Assembly: GCA_014529385.2 (NCBI GenBank)
Contig: CM043970.1
Coordinates: forward strand, 65,120,496-65,184,495
Source of the DNA: Adiantum capillus-veneris
Taxonomy: Eukaryota; Streptophyta; Polypodiopsida; Polypodiales; Pteridaceae
Reading direction: 5' to 3'
DNA length: 64,000 nt
Part shown: positions 33,685-43,915 of the stretch, in pieces
How the letters are laid out: each line of letters begins with the position of its first letter
Numbering within the stretch: position 1 is the stretch's first letter
Translations under genes and position numbers: made by a program
Notes under the pieces: generated by a model
Seen by the model: only the letters and a program-made list of their open reading frames with translations
Told to the model about the DNA's origin: nothing
Database searches by the model: none

Positions 33685-34628
33685 GTGAAAGGGTCACGAT
33701 GGCTTTTCAAAAACAATAAGAAAGTGATAAAATTGTTAGGTTGAATTAAACTAGTATCAGTGTTTGGAAAAGGATTGCCTCAGCTTAGTCTTGAGCCGAT
33801 TGAAAATCGAGACTAGTTAGCTACAAACCATGATAAACGAAAGAAACACTGATGAAATATGTGAGAAAGTTATCCAAAAATTCTACAAATCTCAAAAAAT
33901 TTACGAGTATTTTCGATTTTCTTTTTTGTGAGGAGAAAACTCGACCAACGGCGGCCGCTTAATAAAAGAGACTTTCTCGAACTTTAACACTGACTTAAAT
34001 CAAGCTATAGAATGCAAGAAATGTAAAGCCATGTGAAGTTGTGAAATGAAAGGTGAAATAAAAAGAACTAATTAATATATGTGTGTATAGAATTTATTAG
34101 AATTATGCAAGGTGAAGCTTCACTTTAGCAATAGAATGTATAAAAAACATATGTGTGTGTGTGTGTGTAAAATTTACTAAAATTATGCAAGGTAAAGCTT
34201 CACTTTAGTATTCTAAAACAATAGAATGCAAGAAAAGTAAAGATAAAGCTTCACTTTAGCATTCTAAAACAATAGAATAAGAAAAGTAAAGACATGCCGG
34301 ATATGAAATAAAAGGTAAGTTTCCATCATGCACTAAAAACAATGAAAGTCTCCCTAACCCAACACAACACTAAAACAAAGCCAAAAAAACACACAGAAGT
34401 GTGTGTATAAAATTTACTAAAATCATGCACGGTGAAGCTTCACTTTAGCATTCTATAGAATGCAAGAAAAGTAAAGGTGAAGCTTCACTTTAGCATTCTA
34501 TAGAATGCAAGAAAAGTAAAGACATATCAGAATGTGAAATGAAAGGTATGTCTCCATTGTGCACTAAAAACAAAACAATGAAAGTCTCCCACTAAGGTTT
34601 TCTTTTAGAAAGCCAAAACAAAAGAGTT
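33685..34628 (+). repeat. Repeat family R1, copy 3, with a run of palindromic blocks
   Basis: Starts 'gtgaaagggtcacgatggct'. After the same body as copies 1 and 2 it carries repeated blocks centred on AAGCTTCACTTTAG at about 34112, 34195, 34245, 34436 and 34483, each followed by 'attcta' and 'gaatgcaagaaaagtaaag'. No protein coding. Confidence 0.78.
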
Positions 34629-34700
34629 AGATATATTGTAATCTTCTAATGTTTATGCAACTCAAGTTCATGTGAGCATTTTTTTTAATTTAAAGAAAAG
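34629..34700 (+). repeat. Second copy of the LINE 3' terminus
   Basis: 'ttgtaatcttctaatgttta', 'tgcaactcaagttcatgtga', then T-rich; nearly identical to 33130-33190. It flanks the R1 copies on the far side, so R1 copies 2 and 3 lie between two LINE ends. Confidence 0.75.
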
Positions 34701-34920
34701 AGTTAGGCATAATTTTTTTTTTGGTTGATTGGACCTACCTTTTCATGTGATATAATGGGAAGTATAGAAATTTTCTATTTCCTTTTTTTTTTTAGTTTTT
34801 CAATGGGTCACTTCATCTCATAGCTTTACATGCCACAGCTTTCTTTTGATTTTATTATCTTACCAAACGAATTTTTTTTTGTTAGATTTTTTTAGAATGC
34901 CAATGTGATTCAAAAGGAAG

Positions 34921-34977
<57 letters not shown>

Positions 34978-35335
34978 TCTCTCTATGTCGCTTGCAATCG
35001 CTTATTGTGTCACTGGGTTGCAGTGCTTCTTGAATTGAAGATAAAGTGCATGGCTTTTGAAAGATGAAAATCCAAAAATCTGAACTACTATTTAATCTCT
35101 GAATCCATGGAGATTTTTCCTCATTTCTTGTGCTCTAGATTGTCATTTTTAAATGTGAAAGCAACTCAATCGTATGTTTCATATGCCAAGAGAGAAGGGC
35201 AGGAAGGAGACTTGCCAAAATCGTTTTTCTAACCAAAGAAACAGTGTTCAGGAAAAATCATTTTGTAAAACATATAAAATTCATTTCCTTGAATTTGCCA
35301 AAAGGAAATTCAAGAAAATTAGGTTTATTTTTCCG
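34701..35335. other. T-rich stretch with a (GA)n tract, no gene
   Basis: Several poly-T runs and (GA)n at 34922-34975. No coding signal. Confidence 0.6.
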
Positions 35336-35460
35336 GTTGTAACACTACTCTTCTCTATCTTGGGGGGCAATGTCTCCTTTTTTCCTTGCCCTCAACAAGC
35401 GCTTTTGAAATTGAAAATGGCACGATATTAAGCTGAGACATATTTTTCCTGAATACTTCA
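35336..35460 (+). repeat. Dispersed repeat R2, copy 1
   Basis: 'ctctatcttgggg.gcaatg', 'ccctcaacaagcgcttttga', 'aattgaaaatggcacgatat' and 'gagacatatttttcctgaa'. It recurs at 36315-36430 and, more diverged, at 37700-37785. Confidence 0.7.
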
Positions 35461-35615
35461 AAGAAATTAAGGATACAGTTAAAAGTTTGCCGGTTTTTAT
35501 GTCAAATTCTTAAAGATTTGTCTGTTCTACATTAAGATCTTTAAATATTCACAGGTTTGTGTCAAGGCAATCACAAAATCTAGCTCGGATTTTGCAAATC
35601 TAGCCGGTTAAAAAT

Positions 35616-35651
<36 letters not shown>

Positions 35652-35707
35652 TTTTCCACATGGTGATCTCTCCTTGCTTCGAAAAGTTTCTTCTACAGCC
35701 CAGACAC

Positions 35708-35763
<56 letters not shown>

Positions 35764-36074
35764 GTCATCAGTGCCAAAGGAAATGCCTACCCCTGCATGT
35801 GTATGTTGGTTATGATCAGGTAGACCACCACCTTGGCATAGATTTGGATTGAAGGGCAATAAACTCAAAGGTCCAAAAACATAAGCTCTTTACACAACCT
35901 TTTCTACATTGCACATGTGAGCAGATTCTTACCTTCCTACCCATCGACGATTTCTTGCCTTGCTACAGGCTCCTCCATGTGCTTTGGATGGCGCTGCTCC
36001 CCCCTTTGTGTAGCTCCTATATATAGTCACACGTTCCATGGCTCCGTGCAATGCCCAGTTGGTAGGACTCGATG

Positions 36075-36110
<36 letters not shown>

Positions 36111-36310
36111 CAAATTTTTGTAATACGATGGGAGAGAAATTCTACAGTGGTGTAGAGACTGTAGATGGGTATGGTGATAGAGTTGGGTTTGGACCATGGC
36201 CCATGTGCTTCTACTTTCTCTCTGATCGACGATGATCATACACTTGGCATCTCTCACTCATACATCTTGAACGAGGACCCCGCATGGAAAATCATGCAAT
36301 CACTGAAGGT
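35461..36310. repeat. Poly-C run and GA tracts, no gene
   Basis: 35 consecutive C residues at 35617-35651, (GA)n at 35711-35761 and a shorter (GA)n at about 36078-36108. Gly-rich or Ser-Leu frames are artefacts. Confidence 0.8.
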
Positions 36311-36430
36311 TTTTGCAGTATTTTTCTCTATTTTGGAGTGGAATTTCACCTCTTCCCCTCGCTCTCAACCAGCATTTTTGAAATTGAAAACGCCATGATA
36401 TTAAGGCGAGACACATTTTTCCCGAACAGT
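36311..36430 (+). repeat. Dispersed repeat R2, copy 2
   Basis: About 80-85% like 35336-35460 by eye: 'tttttgaaattgaaaacgcc', 'atgatattaag' and 'gagacacatttttccc'. Confidence 0.7.
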
Positions 36431-36488
36431 GATCGCAAGTCTCATATATGAGAGAGTAGAAGAAGATCTTTGTGCTCCATAACAATCT

Positions 36489-36505
36489 TTAGAGAGAGAG
36501 AGAGA

Positions 36506-36541
<36 letters not shown>
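36489..36541. repeat. (GA)n followed by a 34-G homopolymer
   Basis: (AG)n at 36490-36507 followed by about 34 G residues (36508-36541). It mirrors the 35-C run 900 bp upstream. Confidence 0.9.
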
Positions 36542-37190
36542 CTAAGCTGCATGCAAAATGCAATGTATGTATGTTGCGAGAGAGTTTTGGAGGCAAGAAC
36601 AAGCAAGAATTGAGGGTTTAAACAAGGGAAGAAGGAAGGTGCCTAACTCTATATGGAGCATATAAACTTGGGTTGGAGAAGAGTGGTGGGGCGGAGATTG
36701 GCAGGGGAAGCGACAAAGAGAACAATTCATGAGTAGAAAGAAGGAAATGGAAAACTTTAAAATGGCATGAGAGAGACAGAGAAAGAGAGAGGTGGCCACC
36801 ATTGCTATCATCCCCCCCCCCCATCCCCACTTACCATGTGCTGCAAGCTACTTGCTCTTACTTGTGAGCTATGTAGCTGACGAACAATGTACGCGCGTGA
36901 GAGAGAGAGAGAGAGAGGTGCCTGCCACTACCACCATCGGTTCCCTTCCCCCCATGTGGTGAAAACGATCTTTTGGCAGGGTGGCATGGGCTTGGAGCCA
37001 TGAAAACACAAAGCAGGCTTAGCTCTAAAAATTAGGAGGAGGAGGAGGAGGAGGAATCAAGGCATCATTCTGAAACTTAATCATTAATAGAGAAATAGGT
37101 GAATAAAGAGGGGGGAAAGAGAATCTCAGATGCATTGTTCCACATCGATACAGAGCTTTGTCGGTGGTGAAAGTCCACATAGCACCACCG
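36542..37190. other. No recognisable gene; short GA and GGA repeats
   Basis: Contains (GA)n at 36897-36916, a GGA trinucleotide run at about 37034-37053 and a C10 run at about 36811. Nothing coding. Confidence 0.55.
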
Positions 37191-37199
37191 GATAATTGC

Positions 37200-37700
37200 A
37201 ATCAAAGCCCATAGTGGAAGTTAGCTAGCCTAGGCACATGGGCTTTTATGACAACCATGTCTTTCATGGCAGCTTCTCTAGCTTGCCCAGAGGAATGGCA
37301 TGTAGATAGTGTTGGCATTTCCAAGCTAAGAAAATCCACGTAGCATTGCCGAACATGATGCCGCCATTGTGCTTGGCGCTGTCTTGGTCAATATGCCTGC
37401 TAAATGTGCTTCACTTCATAAAGCAAAAAAAGTGCTTGAGAAGCTTCTTATCTAGGATGTTGTTTCTAGGGATGCACTAATTGCAGGATATGCCCAACTT
37501 GGGCAAGGCCAAGGAGCTTTGGATGTTTTTTAGCAGATGTGAAACGAGCGTCCTTCCAGATGCAATCACATACACTCTATCACAAAAAATGCTCGAGGAG
37601 CTTCCTGTCTAGGATGTCGTCTCTTGAAATTCATTGATTGCGGGATATGCCTAACTTGGGCAGGGCCGATGAGCTCTCAGTTATGTTCAATAAATGTGAC
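37200..37700 (+). pseudogene. PPR (pentatricopeptide repeat) protein relic
   Basis: Plus-strand frames read 'AAIVLGAVLVNM.AKCASLHKAKKVLEKL', a stop, then 'DVVSRDALIAGYAQLGQGQGALDVF'. A second, similar unit follows at about 37580-37690 ('LP.DVVS', 'SLIAGYA', 'LGQGR'). These match the plant PLS-type PPR pattern: VN.YAKCGS...A..VF, then D..SWN.LI.GYAQ.G....AL..F. PPR proteins bind organellar RNA. Stops and substitutions show it is a decayed fragment with no start or end. The two units are alike enough to suggest local duplication. Confidence 0.7.
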
Positions 37701-37790
37701 ATTGTGCTTAGCACTACCTCAACAAGCATTTTTGAATTTCAAAGTGGTGCAATTGTAGGCTAACACACATTTTTCTTGAATACTAGTGAG
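37701..37790 (+). repeat. Dispersed repeat R2, copy 3 (diverged)
   Basis: 'ctcaacaagcatttttgaat', 'ttcaaagtggtgca' and 'acacacatttttcttgaata' match copies 1 and 2, directly after the PPR relic. Confidence 0.6.
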
Positions 37791-39060
37791 TATCCTTTGC
37801 TAACCAGGTAAAGCTATGGAGATCTGAGCACCTCAGCGGCTAGCTGAGGTAGTGGGGATGGAGAGAGAGAGAGAGAGTCATGTGTTGTGTGGTTTGGAGG
37901 TCGAGGCAGAGAGAGTAGTTGGCATAGTGTGTTTTAGAGTGGCTCTTACCAACTCACCCCATAGAGAGAGAGAGAGAGCATGAGGTGTCACATGGTTTGT
38001 AGATTGAGGCACATAGAGATAGAGAGAGTTGTTGACCATCGTCGAAGGCCTCACCATTGTACCATTGGTAAGAGCCAGCGAGACCCACTGGTAGGGGTAG
38101 CAAGAAAGGGAGAAATAGAGGGATAGAAAGAGAGAAATAAGGATATGGATGGAGAGAGAAATGAATGGAAGGAGGATAGATATGGTGATATTGGGAAAGA
38201 GATAGATACATAGAGAGAGAGAGAGAGTGAGTGAGAAATAGAGAGATAGATAGAAGAAAAAGAGATATAGAGAGGGTGATTCTTGCCCCCCTAACATGCG
38301 GCACTCTTAGGAGCACTTGGTGAGTGGTACGAATTTCAACGACCGCATTGGGTGAGAGTAAGAGTTGCAATCGGCAAGTGAGAGAGAGGGAATTTATGGA
38401 TAGAACTAATGATGGACGGCGTTCAAATTTACTTCGTGTGAGTGCTTCAAGTAGGTAGAGAGAGAGAGAGAGAGAAAGATTACTTTTCTTGATCTAATTT
38501 TATAAAATTTGTCAAGGGCAAGGGTTTGAGGGTAAGAGGGGCCATGCCGCCGCCAAAGGTGGCGCCGTTTTGCTAGTGGAACATATAATTTTCAAGGTAG
38601 GATAGGGCATCCACGTGTCACTCATAAGTTCACTTCAAAGAAAGCTTTTCAAAACATTTAATTCAAAATGAAAAAGTGAAGGATAGGGCTGCATGAAATA
38701 ACTATAAAGTCAAAAGAAAAGACCTTGTACTATGCATAGAATACAACTTTAAAGTCTACAGATTTTGTACTTTACGTAGAATAAAATTTATACAAATTTC
38801 AATGCACATAACAGGCTGAAAGTAAAGGATGGTAGTACAAAAAAAGGGCCAATTTTTTTTCCACCTGTTTGGTCCTTTGGAGGGAAATTTTTGAGGCCCA
38901 AAAGTTTTGGAATTTTTCTTTTTTAGCTATAATTGTATCTCAAAAGTACAAGTCGTGCAGTTTCACAATGGGCCAGCCCGTGTGAGTGTAGTGGTGTAAT
39001 TAGTGGATTTAGTGGTCCGAATTGCGTCCGTTTGAATTGAGCGCTTTCTGCCAGCACTAG
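37791..39060. other. GA-rich stretch, no gene
   Basis: Degenerate GAGA/GATA sequence at 37860-38290 and (GA)n at 38456-38475. A segment of about 50 bp ('tcatgtgttgtgtggtttgg.ggtcgaggcagagag') is partly repeated at 37975-38030. 38500-39060 is AT-rich with nothing recognisable. Confidence 0.55.
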
Positions 39061-39094
39061 GGCTCTCTCTCTCCCCCTCAAACTCGTAGCAGAG

Positions 39095-39143
<49 letters not shown>

Positions 39144-39178
39144 TGTAGCAGAGCTGCTATCATGTGAGTTCTCCCACC
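39061..39178 (+). promoter_or_regulatory. 5' leader with (CT)n upstream of the RING-like gene
   Basis: 'gtagcagagctactct' and 'gtagcagagctgctat' flank a (CT)n tract (39097-39138) just before the ATG at 39179. CT-rich leaders are common in plant 5' UTRs; a promoter role is inferred. Confidence 0.35.
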
Positions 39179-40799
39179 ATGAGGACCCCAAAGGCCAAGG
39201 GCGCTTCTGCCAGCAGAGCGTCACCTTCAACATGCAAACAGAAAGGGAAGGCCAAGGAGGGAATGCCCACCCATGGGAGAAGCAACAACAAAGGTTCTTC
39301 CACCCCCGTCTCTCAAGAAACAGAGCTAGAGAACAAAAGCAATCCCAACACAAGGGCTAGTGCAAAACAGTTCAAGGCTTCTGAAATCGACTTCGAACGG
39401 ACCTCACACCGTGTCGATGAGGATGAATCAAAATCTGCCAACAAGTCAAGACATGGTAAGCTATTCATTGGAATCAGGCTTGTGTTAATTAGATGGTGTA
39501 AAATTAATTTAAATGTTCAGTGTAAAATTGATACCTTGGAGCAGCGCATTTGTAATCCATATGCATATGAGAGAAAAATTAGAAATTTGACTTGGACCAT
39601 GCTAATTATCTAGCTTGCTCTATAGTATTAAGTGTATTTTTTTAGGATATTCTAGAAAAGTGGTTGTGGAGATTCAATGTTTGTGGATAGAAAGGTTTAG
39701 TTGAGACAATGTACATGATTCTATAGTTTCCCTGCTTTATGTTAGAGCTTTGTATATCATATGCTAAGGATAAAAACTGAAGTTATTGCAAACTATTGTT
39801 GAGGTTTCGTGGAAATAGAGTATGGATAAATCATATTGTAAACACATTAGTTATTAGTTATTAAATGTACAGTAACAAATGTGGTACTTTGGATTTGTTT
39901 CACAATAATTTCTGATTTGTTTGACATTTCAGGTAAGAATAAAATGGAGAAGTACCCTCAACAAACCAGGTTTTGTTATACAGCAGAGGACTTGCATGAG
40001 GAGTATGGCCTTAGGCTAGAAGTCAAACTCCCTAAGGATGAGGACTTGCCATCCGAGTAGTGGTTATCTGTTTTCAAGTACAAGTTCCAAAAGAACAGCA
40101 AAATTTATTTAAATCATTTGCAGCCACATCTGGTGGATGACTACAGATTTCTATTCTTCAAAGTTTATCAGGGACCCCCTTCATGCGGTGAACTGACCAC
40201 CAAATTTGCTAAGGGTTATGCGTTCGAGAAATGTGATGCAGCGAGAAAAGACCCAACAGGGCATAGAATAGCATGGGCCCGGTTTGGGGAAGGAGTGTTG
40301 CAGATGATATCATTTAGGACTGGCGGTCTTGACCGTAAAGTTGAGACATGGAGGAAGCAAAATGCTTCCTCCTCTGGAACTGTCCGGAAGTCAGTTAAGA
40401 AGGCCCACATGACTCAAAGTGGTAGCAACATCTGCACAGAACCAGATCAAGGTGTCAGAGGGGCAGTGGCTGACTACCTACCTGACTTAGAGGCATTGCT
40501 CCAAAGACTCCAAAAGCAGGTGTCACATCCAGGGTCATCAAAACTAATAGACCTGAAGGCCTCTATTCAAGCAAACAAGGACCAGCTACTACTGGTATAT
40601 GAGGGTAAAGAGGGCGTGGCGAAAAGTTTGATGGAGGATATTGATACCCTGGAGGTGCGCATCGGTGTGCTACGGCAGCAAATACCTATCCCTGATGAAG
40701 AGATCAGAGAGGTGGAGGCTGAGCTGTCGGCGCTTGTTACGATGGCACGGGGTTTTCGAAAATATCAAGAAGCTCCAAGCTGAGGTTGAATAGCATGAG

Positions 40800-42527
40800 G
40801 TATCGTATTTCTGGCTTATTGCATTGTGTACAGCTGTTGAAAGTTTTTATTATGCACAAGGTTTGGTGATTTGGCATGTTTCACTTCTTGATTGGTTTAT
40901 TTGCTGACATTTTTATGGGTTTTAGAACTATCTTGGACTGGTTTGGTACTCTCTCAACTGTTTTGGTACTTTTATTTAACACTAAGGACAGTGCTGGAAC
41001 TTTCCTTAGTACTTTGTGTTGCTCCTTCCTTTCATTTGGTACTCATTTGAACTACTTGGTACTATATTGGTACTTCCTTGTTTCTAATTTTTGAGTCTTA
41101 CACTGTACTATTTGTTTTGTTTTGGATTCTATAATGGCACAATCCATGGTACTTTTGGTGCTTTTCTGATCATTTGGTCTTTTTCAATTCTATTTTTGGG
41201 ACTGCTATGGTACATGCTACTTAGTGCTTTGGTATCTTCTTTAAATGTCTTGGTACTTTTCTTTTTTTTTTTGAAAGTGGCTTGCTTATTTTTGGACTGT
41301 TTTGGTACTTTTCAAACTGATTTGGGTATTTAATCGAACACTAACTGCTATGTTCGTACTTCCCTTGTAACCTTTTGGTGCTTAGTTATTTTAATTGGTT
41401 CTCTCTTCGATCATTCTGGTATTGGCTTGAGAATTTTTGGTACTCATATAGTTTACAGATATTGTCTTGGGTGCTATGTGGCACAATCTTTGGTACTCTG
41501 GGTGCTTTTCTGTTCATTGGGTACTCTCATTATTTATTTTGTAACTTTCTAGTTACAGTCTTATACTGTAATGTTGAGTTTGACTTGGGTACTTTTGGTG
41601 CTTGATACTGCTTTAGTACTCTTGAAACATTTGGTACTTCAACCTATTTTCGTACTTTTAGTACTTCCCTTGTAACCTTTTGTGCTTCTTTATTTTATTT
41701 GGTTCTCTCTTTGACCATTTTGGTACTGCCTTGAGAATTTTTGGTACTCATATAGTCTACAGATTTGCCTTGGGTGCTATGTGGCACAATCTTTGGTACT
41801 CTGGATGCTTACTGTTCATTGGGTAGTCTAATTACTTAGTTTGGTACTTTCTAGTTACATTCTTATACTGTAATGGTGAGTATGACTTGAGTACTTTTGG
41901 TGCTTGATACTGATTTGGTACTGTTGAAACATTTGGTACTTCAACCTATTTTGGTACTTTCCTTGTAACCTTTTGTGCTTATTTATTTTATTTGGTTCTC
42001 TCTTTGACCATTTTGGCACTGCCTTGAGAATTTTGGTACTCATATAGGTTACATATTTTCCTTGGGTGCTATGTGGCACAATCCTTGGTACTCTGGGTAT
42101 TTATCTACTCTTTGGGTAGTCTGATTACTTATTTTGGTACTTTCTAGTTATTGTCTTATACTGTAATGTTGAGTATGACTTGGGTACTTTTGGTGCTTGA
42201 AACTGCTCTAGTACTGTTGAAACTTTAGGTACTTTTGGTATTTCTAGTACGTTGATACTACATTGGTATTTTCTTCTAATAATGTTTTCTTTGCTAATTG
42301 TTTGATTTGGTACTGTTTTGGTTCTATTTTGTAACTGTTGCAATAATATTTTGGTACTGCATGTGTTATTCCTTGCTAGCAGTCAATTTTGGTACTGTTT
42401 TGGTGCCTGTTGGGTACTGTTTTGTTCTATTTTGGTACTCTTTCAATAATTTATTGCTATTGCATGTGTTGTTCCATGCATCTTGGTTGTTTTGGTAAGT
42501 AAATTACGAGAGCATTCTGTTTTGCAG
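40800..42527 (+). repeat. Intron composed of degenerate TTTGGTACT repeats
   Basis: Dozens of TTTGGTACT/TTGGTACTTT motifs at irregular 15-40 bp spacing, plus larger direct repeats: 'ttcttatactgtaatg.tga', 'gtgctatgtggcacaatc' and 'actcatatag.ttacagat' recur three or four times at a period near 300 bp (about 41400-42200). Donor at 40800 (GTATCG), acceptor at 42527 (TTTTGCAG). Confidence 0.85.
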
Positions 42528-42879
42528 AGAGAGTATGCCAGGCTCTACAACGAGTCCCTAAAAACCCAAGCCCAATACAAATTTGTAAGCAATCTCTCTG
42601 CTGATGTGAAGAGAGGGATGACTCACACGTTGACTCCAAGGCCTCATGTTGTGGACCCTGAAAACATAATACATGTGTTTGGTTCTTGTGTTGCTTGTGG
42701 GGAGGCTTTGGAGGCTTCTTACGTGGTTGGTACCTTCATGCTTCCCTGCAGGCATCAGTACCATCCGCTCTGTTTTGCACGTGTATTGAGAATGGAAGAT
42801 ACGTGTGTGAAGGCACTTTGCAACACTGCAATCCCTTTGGAGGCAAAGGCCTGGATTTCAGGGATGTCATTATTGAAGA
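42528..42879 (+). pseudogene. RING-like finger exon of the gene at 39179-43761
   Basis: Encodes 'REYARLYNESLKTQAQYKF', 'VFGSCVACGEALEASYVVG', 'FMLPCRHQYHPLCFARVL' and 'CVKALCN'. Cys/His spacing C-x2-C ... C-x-H-x4-H-x2-C ... C-x4-C resembles a RING-H2 finger with an altered last pair (CVKALC instead of CPxC). This exon is undamaged. Confidence 0.55.
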
Positions 42880-43761
42880 GTAAGTCAGGTGTTTGTGTTG
42901 GACACTACATGCTTATAATATCAGTTGAATTTATTATCTAATCTTCTCTTTCATCTTTGTGTATATGTAGGGAGAGGATCTTTCGGTGCGGACACCCATG
43001 ACAACACCAACACCCCTGTGGATCGAAAGGATCTTCCTGGATATGGCAAGTCAGATGCCAGTCACATGTTCCAGGAAGATCCTTATAAGTCAGTGCATGA
43101 AGTACTGCATGACATTGGTGCCAACACGATGGAAGGCAAAAAGGGTGAGCCTGCTCTAGACTCCATTTTGGAGGAAGATAACACTAAAGCTGAAGTGCAG
43201 GAAATCCATCAAGGCCCTAATGCCAGCAAAGTGGAAGGGAAATGGTATGAGGCTGGTGTGGGCTCTGGTATGGCACAAGCTAAACTGAAAACTGAAGTGC
43301 AGGAGAAGGATAAACAGGAAAGTGAACAGATTGAGGAAGTTGATGACATAGAGATAGAGCTAGGCAAGGAGAACAACGCAGAAATTCAGGCTGATGAGGA
43401 GGTGACAGTGGAAGTTCCCTCGGCGGCCGAGTGTTTGGATGCATCTCCAAAGTATGTAGAGGAGAAGGTAGGCAGAAAGATGAGGCAGCAGGCAAAGAGT
43501 GAGGTGGAACTTGCTGACAGTGCGAAGGAGGCGGAACCTGCCGAGGGTGCGAAGGAGGGTGAGAAGGAGTATGGCACAGAGGAGGCAGCTTATTTTGCAG
43601 AGGAGACGAAAGCCATGGAGGAGGCCGAAGGTGCAGGGCAGGCGACAACCTTAGAAACAGGTTATAGCATTGACTGTGCCACACTCTCCGAACTCTTCCA
43701 TATGAAATGTAAAAAGCGCCCCAAAGGTCGTGGTCTCAAGCCACGACCCTCCAAGAATTAG

Positions 43762-43915
43762 CTATTTAACAGCATTTTGTACTTGCTTCTGGCTTATCAT
43801 GAAATACGATCCCATTTTGCGTTTGTCAATGTTTGGTGTCATGTCAGTCAGATGTTAATGTGTCCGTTCTTGTTATGTCATGCTGTCAACAATTAGTAAC
43901 CTTTAATGGTGCTAA
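43762..43915. other. Short spacer between two plus-strand genes
   Basis: About 150 bp, AT-rich; follows the stop of the RING-like gene. No terminator signal can be specified. Confidence 0.4.

Larger units (their letters stand above)
39179..43761 (+). pseudogene. Unknown multi-exon gene with coiled coil, RING-like finger and acidic tail
   Basis: Exons 39179-39455, 39933-40799, 42528-42879 and 42971-43761 have GT..AG borders, and all three junctions keep frame. Exon 1 is basic and Ser/Lys-rich. Exon 2 encodes 'RFCYTAEDLHEEYGLRLEVK', 'FLFFKVYQGPP' and a helical 'IDTLEVRIGVLRQQ'. Exon 3 has a RING-like finger 'CVACGEAL...LPCRHQYHPLCF' (about residues 445-480 of the joined protein). Exon 4 is Glu/Ala-rich and ends 'KKRPKGRGLKPRPSKN'. 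Defects: TAG at 40058-40060, a frameshift near 40750 and a TAG at 40791-40793. RING fingers often act in ubiquitin transfer; here that is only a possibility. No known family for the rest. Confidence 0.55.

Noticed and set aside
41855-42343. Minus-strand frames rich in KYQ and VPK (also 44421-44687 and 49318-49527)
   Set aside because: Translations of the TTTGGTACT/AGTACCAAA repeats; low-complexity artefacts.
43280-43684. Minus-strand Pro/His-rich 134-codon frame
   Set aside because: Antisense of the acidic exon of the RING-like gene.
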